From: Myxococcus llanfairpwllgwyngyllgogerychwyrndrobwllllantysiliogogogochensis
GTDB lineage: Bacteria; Myxococcota; Myxococcia; Myxococcales; Myxococcaceae
Reading direction: 5' to 3'
Length of the DNA: 59,359 bases
NCBI RefSeq assembly: GCF_006636215.1
Contig: NZ_VIFM01000041.1
Location: forward strand, 1-59,359
This document shows positions 17,363-25,380 of the stretch, one piece after another. The translations under genes and the position numbers were made by a program. Below the pieces are notes generated by a model, which saw only the letters and a list, made by a program, of their open reading frames with translations, ran no database searches and was not told the origin of the DNA. Within the stretch, counting starts at the first letter, position 1. Each line of letters starts with the position of its first letter.

Positions 17363-17388
17363 CCCTGTCGAATCTGGATTCGACAGGG
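17363..17388. promoter_or_regulatory. perfect 26-bp palindrome between divergent genes
   Basis: CCCTGTCGAATC (17363-17374), TG, GATTCGACAGGG (17377-17388): two perfect 12-bp arms. It is centred in the 148-bp gap between the ECF sigma gene and the acyltransferase gene. There is no T tract on either side, so it reads better as an operator for a dimeric regulator than as a terminator. Confidence 0.6.
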
Positions 17389-17471
17389 TGTCACGCGTGC
17401 CCGCCTGGTCTTCTCCCGAGGGCCGGGAGCCAACCTTGTTGGGGAACTGGCGTTGTTGGTATGAGAATCCC

Positions 17472-18698
17472 ATGTCTTCCGATTACGCCCGCCCGGACGC
17501 GGCTTCGGCGGCGCACGCTCCGCGTCTGCATGGGCATCTGCCCGTGCTCGACGGTGTGCGGGGCCTCGCGGTCCTGCTGGTCGTCTTCTTCCACACCACG
17601 CACTTGAGCGACCAGAGCGTCGCGGGGCGTGCCACCTGGTGGCTGGCCGGTGCGGGGTGGACGGGAGTGGACCTGTTCTTCGTCCTCTCCGGCTTCCTCA
17701 TCACCGGCATCCTGTGGGAGGCGAAGGGGCAGACGTATTACTTCCGCAACTTCTATGCGCGCCGCGTGCTGCGCATCTTCCCGCTGTACTACGCGGCGCT
17801 GGCCGTCTCGTTCCTCGTCCTGCCGTCGCTGGCGGGGCGGCTGAACCTGGATGAGCGCATCACCACGGACGGCGCCGTCTGGTACCTGCTCTACTTCTCC
17901 AACTTCTACCAACTCTTCATCGACACCACGCACCCCATCCTGGGCGTGGTGTGGTCGCTGGCGATTGAAGAGCAGTTCTACATCGTCTGGCCCTTCCTCA
18001 TCGCCGCCGTCTCCTACAAGGGCGCCATCCGCCTGTGTCTTGGCACCATCGCCATGGCGGTGGCGGTGCGCGTGGGCCTCACGCTGTACGGCGCCAGCGA
18101 GGAGAGCACCTACGTGGTGACGTTCTGCCGCGTGGACTCGCTCGCGCTGGGGGCGCTGTTGTCGCTGGCGCTGCGACATCCGGAGGGCAAGGGGCTGTCC
18201 GCCTTCCCGTGGATGCGCTGGGCGCCATGGCTGGCATTGCCCATTGTCGCGGCGGTGATTGTGTTGCCGGTGGGCCCGGCCTTCAAGACGGTGCTGCGCA
18301 CCGGCGGCTACACGGCGGTGGGCATCCTCTACACGGTGCTGGTGTACCGCGTGGTGTCCGCGAAGCCGGGCACGCTCCTGCACCGCTTCTTCTCCAACCG
18401 CGTGCTCCTGATGTACGGCAAGTACAGCTATGCCATCTATCTGGTGCACTCGCCGCTGGATGCCATCCTCCGGCGCACCGTGCTGAAGACGCCGCTGAAG
18501 GAAGTGGGAGGCTCCGACTTCCCCATGCAACTGCTCTTCTACGTCGTGGCCGCGTCGCTCTCGTTGGGCATTGCCCTGGTGAGCTGGAACCTCTTCGAGA
18601 AGCACTTCCTCAAGCTCAAGGACTACTTCCCGTACAGCGAGCGTCCGGCTCCGGCCCCGACTCCGGCCCCGAGCGGCACTCCAGGCGCCGCGAGCTGA
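17472..18698 (+). CDS. acyltransferase family 3 membrane protein
   Basis: A 408-residue integral membrane acyltransferase (OafA/YrhL type), which usually O-acetylates surface polysaccharides or antibiotics. It opens with LPVLDGVRGLAVLLVVFFHTTHL, holding the family's conserved Arg and His. GWTGVDLFFVLSGFLITGILW and the YARRVLRIFPLYYAAL motif follow. About ten transmembrane helices are visible, among them WSLAIEEQFYIVWPFLIAAV and YGKYSYAIYLVHSPLDAIL. The C-terminal tail is Pro/Ala-rich and cytoplasmic. The ATG at 17472 is used; the one at 17461 is out of frame. No SGNH domain is present. No polysaccharide genes are adjacent, so the acceptor is unknown. Confidence 0.9.
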   Translation: MSSDYARPDAASAAHAPRLHGHLPVLDGVRGLAVLLVVFFHTTHLSDQSVAGRATWWLAGAGWTGVDLFFVLSGFLITGILWEAKGQTYYFRNFYARRVLRIFPLYYAALAVSFLVLPSLAGRLNLDERITTDGAVWYLLYFSNFYQLFIDTTHPILGVVWSLAIEEQFYIVWPFLIAAVSYKGAIRLCLGTIAMAVAVRVGLTLYGASEESTYVVTFCRVDSLALGALLSLALRHPEGKGLSAFPWMRWAPWLALPIVAAVIVLPVGPAFKTVLRTGGYTAVGILYTVLVYRVVSAKPGTLLHRFFSNRVLLMYGKYSYAIYLVHSPLDAILRRTVLKTPLKEVGGSDFPMQLLFYVVAASLSLGIALVSWNLFEKHFLKLKDYFPYSERPAPAPTPAPSGTPGAAS

Positions 18699-18705
18699 AG
18701 GGGAC

Positions 18706-18734
18706 GCGCGCGGGAGCCATCGCGTCCCGCGCGC
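18706..18734. terminator. bidirectional GC hairpin
   Basis: GCGCGCGGGA (18706-18715) pairs perfectly with TCCCGCGCGC (18725-18734) across a 9-base loop. It lies between the convergent acyltransferase and the small gene ending at 18749. Confidence 0.65.
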
Positions 18735-18748
18735 CGTCGTGCGCGCCG

Positions 18749-19039
18749 TCAGTCCGGCTGGATGAGCGCCTTGGCGACGAGCAGGGCCCACGCCTCGGCG
18801 GAGTCGAGTTCCGCGCGGGCGCCGCAATAGCGGTCCATGCTCTCGTCGGAGCTGTCTCGCAGGAAGATGGCGTCATGCAGCTCGCGCTGCGCACGGCTGA
18901 GCCAGAGGCTCGCCTGGAGGCGCAGCTTGGCCGCCGCGTGAGGGTCCTTCAGCGACTGACCAGGCGTCAGCAGCTCATGCTCTTCGGGATACAGCACCGT
19001 CATCTTGTTGTAACCGGCATGCTCAAGTGTCGTAGTCAT
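18749..19039 (-). CDS. small uncharacterised protein
   Basis: A 96-residue, mostly helical soluble protein, family not recognised. It starts MTTTLEHAGYNKMTVLYPEEHELLTPGQSL. A helical core follows (AAAKLRLQASLWLSRAQRELHDAIFLRDSSDESMDRYCGARAELDSAEAWALLVAKAL) with one cysteine. Hydrophobic spacing and third-position GC look like a real gene. No strong ribosome-binding site precedes the ATG at 19039; the ATG 12 codons inside (MTVLYPEE) is an alternative. It reads away from the alcohol dehydrogenase gene's stop, on the same strand. Confidence 0.6.
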   Translation of the reverse strand: MTTTLEHAGYNKMTVLYPEEHELLTPGQSLKDPHAAAKLRLQASLWLSRAQRELHDAIFLRDSSDESMDRYCGARAELDSAEAWALLVAKALIQPD

Positions 19040-19180
19040 GGTTTGAGAATGTGAACCGAGCGCCGAGCAGGCACCTGTCCGCTCGGGCAGGTGTCTGTCT
19101 TGTAGCGAGCACACCGCGCCCAGAAGCCATCCAGAGCGGAAACTTCCGGACGGTGCGAATTCTGTGCGCCGCGTCAGGCT

Positions 19181-20227
19181 TTACTTCAGGCTCTTCATGT
19201 CGATGACAAACCGGTATTTCACGTCACCCTTGAGAAGTCGGGTGTAGGCGTCATTCACCTGCTGGATGGGAATCACCTCCACGTCGGAGACGACGCCGTG
19301 CTCACCGCAGAAGTCGAGCATGTCCTGGGTTTCCTGGATGCCGCCGATGCTGGAGCCGGAGAAGTTGCGGCGCTGGCCGATGAGGGCGAAGGGCTGGACG
19401 GGCAGAGGCTTCTCCGGGACGCCGACGAGGACGAGGCTGCCGTCGATGCGCAAGAGGCGCAGGTACGCGTTGATGTCGTGGGGCGCGGAGACGGTGTCGA
19501 GCACGAAGTCGAGCGTGCCCTCGCGCGCCTTCATCTCCGCCTCGTTGGAGGAGACGACGACTTCATGGGCGCCCAGGCGCAGCGCGTCCTGCTTCTTCTT
19601 GTCGGTGTGGCTGAAGACGATGACGTGCGCGCCGAAGGCCCGCGCGAACTTCACGCCCATGTGTCCCAGTCCGCCCAGGCCGACGACGCCCACGCGCTGA
19701 CCGGCCTTCACGTTCCAGTGCTTCAACGGAGACCAGGTGGTGATGCCCGCGCACAGGAGCGGCGCGGCGGCGGCCGGGTCCAGGTTCTCCGGGACGCGCA
19801 GGACATAGGCCTGGTCGACGACGAGCGCGCTGGAGTAGCCGCCCTGGGTGGGCTGCTGGCTTTCGCGCTCCCGCGAGTTGTACGTGTACGTCGGACCGCG
19901 CTCGCAGTACTGCTGGAGGCCCTGCTTGCAGGCATGGCAGGTGCGGCAGGTGTCGACCATGCAGCCGACGCCGACGGAGTCGCCGACCTTGAACTTCTTC
20001 ACGTTGGCGCCGACGCGCGTGACACGGCCGATGATTTCGTGGCCGGGGACCATGGGGAAGATGGAGCCGCCCCACTCGTCGCGGGCCTGGTGGAGGTCGG
20101 AGTGGCAGATGCCGCAGTACTGGACGTCGAACTGGACGTCGTCGGGGCCGGGCTCGCGGCGCTCGAAGTTGAAGGGGGCCAGCGGGGACTTGGCGTCCTG
20201 GGCGGCGTATCCACGAACGGGAATCAT
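19181..20227 (-). CDS. zinc-dependent NAD(P) alcohol dehydrogenase
   Basis: A 348-residue medium-chain alcohol dehydrogenase of the cinnamyl-alcohol dehydrogenase/YahK group, which reduces aldehydes with NADPH. Catalytic zinc ligands are C41 (CGICHSDLH) and H63-E64 (VPGHE), with a later cysteine in APLLCAGITTW. Structural zinc ligands are C94, C97, C100 and C108. The cofactor motif is VGLGGLGHMGVKFAR. Length and layout are typical. The ATG at 20227 gives the conserved MIPVRGYAAQ start. It is divergent from a LysR gene 102 bp away, which probably controls it. Confidence 0.93.
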   Translation of the reverse strand: MIPVRGYAAQDAKSPLAPFNFERREPGPDDVQFDVQYCGICHSDLHQARDEWGGSIFPMVPGHEIIGRVTRVGANVKKFKVGDSVGVGCMVDTCRTCHACKQGLQQYCERGPTYTYNSRERESQQPTQGGYSSALVVDQAYVLRVPENLDPAAAAPLLCAGITTWSPLKHWNVKAGQRVGVVGLGGLGHMGVKFARAFGAHVIVFSHTDKKKQDALRLGAHEVVVSSNEAEMKAREGTLDFVLDTVSAPHDINAYLRLLRIDGSLVLVGVPEKPLPVQPFALIGQRRNFSGSSIGGIQETQDMLDFCGEHGVVSDVEVIPIQQVNDAYTRLLKGDVKYRFVIDMKSLK

Positions 20228-20280
20228 GGGAGGTCCTTGATGGGGGTGAGCGAACGCATGGAATATGCGCGGGGGGCCCC

Positions 20281-20300
20281 ATTCGCGAAACCAGTGGAAT
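20281..20300. promoter_or_regulatory. candidate LysR-type operator
   Basis: ATTC (20281-20284) and GAAT (20297-20300) separated by 12 bases form a T-N11-A type dyad, the classic LysR-family box. It lies in the 102-bp gap between the alcohol dehydrogenase and LysR genes. A short GCAT/ATGC dyad lies about 20 bp to the left. Confidence 0.45.
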
Positions 20301-20329
20301 CAGGACACGTCATGTAGAAAAACTTCGCA

Positions 20330-21265
20330 ATGGCCTTTACCCCGCTGAACGCGCTGAACGCATTCCTCGCGGTGGCTCGCAGGCGCAGCTTCGCGGCGGC
20401 GGCGGCGGACCTGGGCGTTTCCTCCTCCTCGCTGAGCCAGTCCGTCCGCCAGCTCGAGGCGCGACTGGGCGTGGCGCTGCTGACTCGCACCACCCGCAGC
20501 GTGGCGCTCACCGAGCCGGGGCGCCGGCTGGTGGAGAGCGCGGGCCCGTCGGTGGACCAGGCGCTGGCGGCGCTGAAGGTGGCGGCGGCCCAGCCCGGCG
20601 AGGTGACGGGGCTGGTGAAGCTCACCGTGCCGACCGTGTCCGTGAGCCACGTCGTCGCACCCGTGCTGACGCGCTTCCTGGCCCGCCATCCCCGCGTGGA
20701 GGTGGAGCTGCGCGTCGAGGACTCCATGGTGGACATCGTCTCCGAGGGCCTGGATGGCGGCATCCGCTTCTCCGAGTCCCTGGAGCGGGACATGGTGCAG
20801 GTGCGCCTGTCGGAGGGCTTCCGCTTCGTGGTGGTGGGCTCGCCCGCATACTTCAAGCGCCGCGGTGTCCCAGAGAAGCCGCGCGATTTGCTGACACATG
20901 ACTGTCTTTGCATCCGCTCCGGCACCACCGGGGCGCTCTATCAATGGGAGCTGGAGCGCGGCGCGCGAAGCTGGCGGGTCCCCGTGCGGGGGCCGCTGGT
21001 CACCTCGAACCACCATGCGTTGATGGAGTTGGCCGAGTCGGGGGTGGGCTTGATGTATGCCTTCGAGCCGGAGGTGGCGGACCGGGTGAAGCGGGGCATG
21101 CTGCGCATCGCGCTGGAGCCCTATGCGGCCCACGTGGATGGCTTCTTCCTCTACTTCCCCAGCCGCTCCCACGTGTCCCCTGCGTTCCGCGCCTTCGTGG
21201 ACGTGGCGCGCGAGGTGACCTCGGAGCCGCGGGCTTCCGAGTCGCGTCCCTCGCGCACCCGCTAG
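20330..21265 (+). CDS. LysR family transcriptional regulator
   Basis: A 311-residue LysR-type regulator. The N-terminal winged helix is clear (FTPLNALNAFLAVARRRSFAAAAADLGVSSSSLSQSVRQLEARLG, with LLTRTTRSVALTEPGRRL). The effector-binding domain begins near residue 90 (GLVKLTVPTVSVSHVVAPVLTRFLARHPRVEVEL) and ends with FYFPSRSHVSPAFRAFVDVARE-like residues. The ATG at 20330 has only a weak ribosome-binding site. It is divergent from the zinc alcohol dehydrogenase gene, its most likely target. It resembles the subgroup that often controls oxidoreductases and aldehyde detoxification. Confidence 0.92.
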   Translation: MAFTPLNALNAFLAVARRRSFAAAAADLGVSSSSLSQSVRQLEARLGVALLTRTTRSVALTEPGRRLVESAGPSVDQALAALKVAAAQPGEVTGLVKLTVPTVSVSHVVAPVLTRFLARHPRVEVELRVEDSMVDIVSEGLDGGIRFSESLERDMVQVRLSEGFRFVVVGSPAYFKRRGVPEKPRDLLTHDCLCIRSGTTGALYQWELERGARSWRVPVRGPLVTSNHHALMELAESGVGLMYAFEPEVADRVKRGMLRIALEPYAAHVDGFFLYFPSRSHVSPAFRAFVDVAREVTSEPRASESRPSRTR

Positions 21266-21279
21266 CCCGGCGGGGGAGC

Positions 21280-23352
21280 TCAGGCGCTGGGGATGCCCCG
21301 GGCGCGGGCCCTGACACGGGCGGCTTCCTCGAAGGCGCCGGCTTCCTCCAGCGCGGTGGCGGCGCGGAAGTACAGCAGCGCGGCCTCCATGTGTCGGAAG
21401 GCGGAGGCCTCCGCGTTGGCGGCGGCGACGAGGTAGGGCGCGGCGCGCTCCGGCTCCTTGCCCTCCAGCCAGTGCTGCGCGACGACGACGGGGGCGGCCT
21501 TGCGCTGCTCCAGCGCGCTGGCCAGCCTGCGATGGAGCAGGGGAATCAGCGACGGGGGAATCGTCTCCCGCACCACCTCGAAGAGCAGGTCATGGGTGAA
21601 GCGCTCTCCGCGCAGGATGTGCGCCGCCTCCAGCTCGGAGACGTGCGCGGCGAGCGTCAGCGGCGTCATCTCCAGGACTTCGACGGCCAGCTCCAGCTCG
21701 AAGGACGTCTTCGCGAGCGCCGCCAGCCGGGCGACTTGAAGCGCCTGGGGAGACAGCCGCTCCAATCGCTGTTGAATCAAGTCCCGGCCCCGGCCGGAGG
21801 GGTGGATGTGTTCGGGCCAGCCCCGCTCCAGTCCGCCCGACTCCAGCAGGTGGCGCAGCGCCTCCATGATGAACAGGGGATTGCCGCCCGTGTAACGCAT
21901 CACGTTGTCCGTCAGGCCCTCCGCGCCCGCCAGCTCCAGGCTCCCCAGCAGCGAGCCCACCGCGTCCGTCTCCAGGGGCTCCAGCTCGATGACGATGGCG
22001 AGCCCCGCCTCCACCAGTTGCTGGATGCAGGCGACGGCCACTGGCGACAGCTCGCCCTTGCGGAAGGTGTCCACGAAGTGGGGGAAGGAGCCACCGGGCT
22101 GCGTGTCGTGGCGACGCGACAACATGAGCAGGGCGAACTCCGCGGTGGCCGCGTCCATGTACTGCAAGTCATCCGCGACGATGGCGTCCAGCCCGGCGCA
22201 CAATTGGTAGACAACCTGACAGTTGGCTTCCAGGAAGCGGCTGCGGTCCGCCTCGTCCACCATGGGCGAAGGCAGTCCCTCCGAGCCGGCCAGGTCTGGC
22301 ATCAGCCGCGCCAGCTCGCGGCGCACCCACGGCTCCAGCTTGGGGTCCGGACGCCGGGCCAGAATCTGTCGCAACAGCCGCACGTGCGTGGAGTAGGCCA
22401 CGTGCATCTCCCCGGGGCGCGACTCCAGGATGAGGTGGTTGCCTCGCGAGGCGGCGAAGTCATGCGCCAGCCGCGTCTTGCCCACCCCGGGTTCGCCGCT
22501 GAGGAAGATGGTCAGCCCCGCCGCCCAGGCCTCCTCCATCCGCGCCCACTCCCGCTCGCGCCCCACCAGCACGGGCGGACGCAGCACGGACAGGGGCAGC
22601 TTCGCCGCCAGCGCGCGCGGGGCGTGGGACGCGGTGGGGCCCCGCTCGATTTCCCGCGCCAGCGCCACCGTCTGCGGCAGGGGCTGCGTGTCCAGCTCCT
22701 CGCGCAGCAGGCGACGACAGCGCTCGAAGGCGTTGAGCGCGGCCATCCGGTCTCCGGACACGTAGTGCAGCCGCATCAGCCTGCGCCACGCCTCCTCCGA
22801 ATACGGGTCCATGCCCAGCAGCTTCTCCGCCAGCACGAGCGCGCCGGACAGGTCCCCCGCGCGCTCGCGGGCCTCCGACTCCGCGGACGCGGCCCGCCGG
22901 CGCAGCTTGTCCAGCCGCTCCCGCGCGCTCTCCAGCCACGCCTGGAACTCCGGGCAGTCGTCGAACTCCAGCGCGGCCAGCAGCACGCCCTCCTGCTCCA
23001 GCACACGCGCGTGGCGCCCGGCCAGGGCATGGGCCTGGAGTTGAGAGGCGTCAATGGTGATGCCTTCCACCAGCGACAGCACATCCCCGCCCTGCACCAG
23101 CTCCGCGCCCGTGGACAGACGCAGCCGGCGCAAGAGCTGTCGCATGTTGTTTCGGGCGGTGACTTCGCTGGACTCGGCCCACAACAGGCCCGCGAGACGG
23201 TACTTCGGGTGCGGGCCTTCCAATGCCAACCACGCCAGCACCGCGGCGGTGCGGCGCTCCAGGGGCAGGTGTGCGCCGTCGTGCCGCAGGCGCGCTTCGC
23301 CGAGCAGCTCCAGATGAAAGACTTGCGTCTTCACCGCGTCGTCGCCTGCCAT
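21280..23352 (-). CDS. SARP-like BTAD/AAA ATPase regulator
   Basis: A 690-residue regulator. Residues 9-95 are a winged-helix-like domain (VFHLELLGEARLRHDGAHLPLERRTAAVLAWLAL, SSEVTARNNMRQLLRRL). Residues 100-236 are a bacterial transcriptional activator domain (BTAD). A STAND/AAA ATPase follows, with Walker A GEPGVGKT at 286-293 and Walker B near AIVADDLQYMD. The C-terminus has TPR-like helices. This is the layout of large SARP regulators and related AfsR/MalT-like proteins. The ATG at 23352 follows a GGAGG with short spacing. It is divergent from a FAD monooxygenase gene whose promoter carries an 11-bp direct repeat. Confidence 0.85.
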   Translation of the reverse strand: MAGDDAVKTQVFHLELLGEARLRHDGAHLPLERRTAAVLAWLALEGPHPKYRLAGLLWAESSEVTARNNMRQLLRRLRLSTGAELVQGGDVLSLVEGITIDASQLQAHALAGRHARVLEQEGVLLAALEFDDCPEFQAWLESARERLDKLRRRAASAESEARERAGDLSGALVLAEKLLGMDPYSEEAWRRLMRLHYVSGDRMAALNAFERCRRLLREELDTQPLPQTVALAREIERGPTASHAPRALAAKLPLSVLRPPVLVGREREWARMEEAWAAGLTIFLSGEPGVGKTRLAHDFAASRGNHLILESRPGEMHVAYSTHVRLLRQILARRPDPKLEPWVRRELARLMPDLAGSEGLPSPMVDEADRSRFLEANCQVVYQLCAGLDAIVADDLQYMDAATAEFALLMLSRRHDTQPGGSFPHFVDTFRKGELSPVAVACIQQLVEAGLAIVIELEPLETDAVGSLLGSLELAGAEGLTDNVMRYTGGNPLFIMEALRHLLESGGLERGWPEHIHPSGRGRDLIQQRLERLSPQALQVARLAALAKTSFELELAVEVLEMTPLTLAAHVSELEAAHILRGERFTHDLLFEVVRETIPPSLIPLLHRRLASALEQRKAAPVVVAQHWLEGKEPERAAPYLVAAANAEASAFRHMEAALLYFRAATALEEAGAFEEAARVRARARGIPSA

Positions 23353-23536
23353 GGCCTCCGGAGTTCCAAGAATGAGAGAGCGCGTTTCGCGTAACGTAAC
23401 ACGTCGCACCCGATGCTCCCTCACGGGTAGGGATGACCCCAGGCAGGGTCCGAGGTACCGCCTGCTTTCCCTCTCGAATTTCCAGGACACGGCAGCTCGC
23501 CGTCACGAACGGACGACGTTGCGAAACCTTTCGTGC

Positions 23537-23570
23537 GGTCACACCCTGGTCACACCTCATTCGTTATTGA
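23537..23570 (+). promoter_or_regulatory. direct repeats and promoter of the FAD monooxygenase
   Basis: GGTCACACC occurs at 23537-23545 and again at 23548-23556, a period of 11 bp or one helical turn. A weak -10 box (TATTGA, 23565-23570) follows, so the second repeat sits where a -35 element would be. SARP activators bind direct repeats of this spacing at -35, and a SARP-like gene lies next door. The rest of the 249-bp gap shows nothing clear. Confidence 0.5.
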
Positions 23571-23601
23571 TTGCTCCAGACTGAATGGACCGGGGGCTCT
23601 C

Positions 23602-25188
23602 ATGGTTTGTGACAAGCAGCAGGCCGACATGGAGGTTGATGTCATCATCAGCGGCTGCGGTCCCGTGGGAGCCCTGACATGCAATCTGCTGGGCTCCCTG
23701 GGCGTGCGGACGCTGGTGCTGGAGCAGGACCTGGCGCCGCATGGACAGCCGCGCGCCTTCTCCTGCGATGACGAGGCGTTGCGCATCTACCAGTCCACGG
23801 GCCTGGGCGCCGAACTGCAGAAGGACATGCGGGAGAACCGGTTCGCCGAATACGTGGGTGAGACGGGCAAGCGCTTCGCGGAGGTGCACACCGGCTCGGC
23901 GGATTTCGGCTTCGGCTACTCGCCGCTGTGGTTCTTCCACCAGCCGAAGGTGGAGGGGGTGCTGCGCGAGGGCATGGGGCGCTTCCCCCACGTGAAGCTC
24001 CAGGTGGGCGCGAGCGTGGAGAGTCTGGAGCAGGACGCGGCGGGCGTGACGGTGCGCTACCAGCTCTTGCAGACGGGCGAGACGCGCACGGTGCGCGGGC
24101 GTTACCTCCTGGCGTGCGACGGCGCGCGCAGCGGCGTGCGCAAGGCGCTGGGCATCAAGATGTCGGGGCGGGCCTACGGGGAGCCCTGGCTGGCGGTGTC
24201 CGGCTCGGTGGAGGGTGATGCGCCGGAGCTGTGCCGCTTCGTGTGCGACCCCAAGCGCCCCGCCTTCGTCGCGACGGGCGCGGTGGGCCAGTTCCGGTGG
24301 GAGTTCATGCTGATGCCGGGGGAGACGCGCGAGGAGATGGAGCGGCCGGAGACCATCAAGAAGCTCCTGGCGCCCTACATCGACCCCGAGCGCGTCCACG
24401 TGGAGCGCGCGCAGGTCTACACGTTCCACTGCCTCAACGCGGCGCGCTGGCGGGACGGCAACGTCTTCCTGCTGGGTGACGCGGCGCACACCATGCCGCC
24501 CTTCATGGGACAGGGGCTGGTGTCCGGCATGCGCGACGCGTCCAACCTCGCGTGGAAGATTCAGCGCGTCGTCCGGGGCCTGGCGCCGGCGTCGCTCCTG
24601 GACACCTACGAGGAGGAGCGTCGCCCGCACGTGGAGGCGGTGCAGAAGCTGTGCGTGCGAGTGGGCCATCTCTTCCTCGCTCGCAACCGCTGGGTGGCGG
24701 GTGCGCGCGACATGGTGATGCGCGCGCTGCAGCGCATCCCCCGGGTGCGCCGCTTCATCCAGGGCTTCGAGTTCAAGCAGCCGCCGATGCACGAGCGCGG
24801 CTACTACCTGGGCGGCGGGCACGCCCCGGAGTCGGCGGAGGGCACGTACTTCATCCAGCCCAAGGTGCGGTTGCAGTCCGGCAAGGAGGTGCTGCTGGAC
24901 GACGCCATCGGCAACGACTTCGCGGTGTTGTGCCGGGCCAACGCTCCCTCCGCGCAGGTGGCGGCGGCGCGCGGGCTGGCGGAGGCCCTGGGTGCGCGGC
25001 TGCTCGCCGTCCAGTCGTCGGGCGCGGACGGGAGCGACGTCCCCGCGGTGGAGGACATCACCGGGAAGCTGGGCGACTGGTTCTCGCGCCATGACTCGGA
25101 CGTGGTGGTGCTGCGGCCGGACCGCTTCGTCTTCGGCGCGGTGAAGGCGGAGCGCCTGCCGGAGCTGCGCGACGCGCTGGGGGTGTGA
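23602..25188 (+). CDS. FAD-dependent aromatic monooxygenase
   Basis: A 528-residue flavoprotein monooxygenase of the phenol-hydroxylase/MhpA type. FAD motifs are VDVIISGCGPVGALTCNLLG near the N-terminus, LLACDGARSGVRKALG in the middle, and VFLLGDAAHTMPPFMGQGLVSGMRDASNLAWKI. The C-terminal 100 residues form the thioredoxin-like domain of this group. Such enzymes hydroxylate phenolic rings using NAD(P)H and oxygen, in aromatic breakdown or polyketide tailoring. The ATG at 23602 is chosen; the ATG at 23629 (MEVDVIISG) is also possible. No ring-cleavage or polyketide gene is adjacent, so the substrate is open. Confidence 0.9.
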   Translation: MVCDKQQADMEVDVIISGCGPVGALTCNLLGSLGVRTLVLEQDLAPHGQPRAFSCDDEALRIYQSTGLGAELQKDMRENRFAEYVGETGKRFAEVHTGSADFGFGYSPLWFFHQPKVEGVLREGMGRFPHVKLQVGASVESLEQDAAGVTVRYQLLQTGETRTVRGRYLLACDGARSGVRKALGIKMSGRAYGEPWLAVSGSVEGDAPELCRFVCDPKRPAFVATGAVGQFRWEFMLMPGETREEMERPETIKKLLAPYIDPERVHVERAQVYTFHCLNAARWRDGNVFLLGDAAHTMPPFMGQGLVSGMRDASNLAWKIQRVVRGLAPASLLDTYEEERRPHVEAVQKLCVRVGHLFLARNRWVAGARDMVMRALQRIPRVRRFIQGFEFKQPPMHERGYYLGGGHAPESAEGTYFIQPKVRLQSGKEVLLDDAIGNDFAVLCRANAPSAQVAAARGLAEALGARLLAVQSSGADGSDVPAVEDITGKLGDWFSRHDSDVVVLRPDRFVFGAVKAERLPELRDALGV

Positions 25189-25235
25189 CGGACCCTCGCC
25201 CGCGTGCCTCGTGGATATCCGAGGGGTGCGCGGGC

Positions 25236-25252
25236 CCCCCGTCCCACGGGGG
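25236..25252 (+). terminator. GC-rich hairpin after the monooxygenase
   Basis: CCCCCGT (25236-25242) pairs with ACGGGGG (25246-25252) over a 3-base loop, about 50 bp after the monooxygenase stop. A second dyad, CCTCG/CGAGG, lies just upstream. There is no T run, so the call is tentative. Confidence 0.45.
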
Positions 25253-25380
25253 CGCGGTGTGGCGCGACGCGCGTCGCAGGCAGGGCGTGGGAGCACGGGA
25301 AGACAGTCGGTGCCCGAGTGCTCGACGCGACGCCGAGGTCCCTACCTTCAGGGCTGAGACGCTCATGAGGGGGGACCTCG

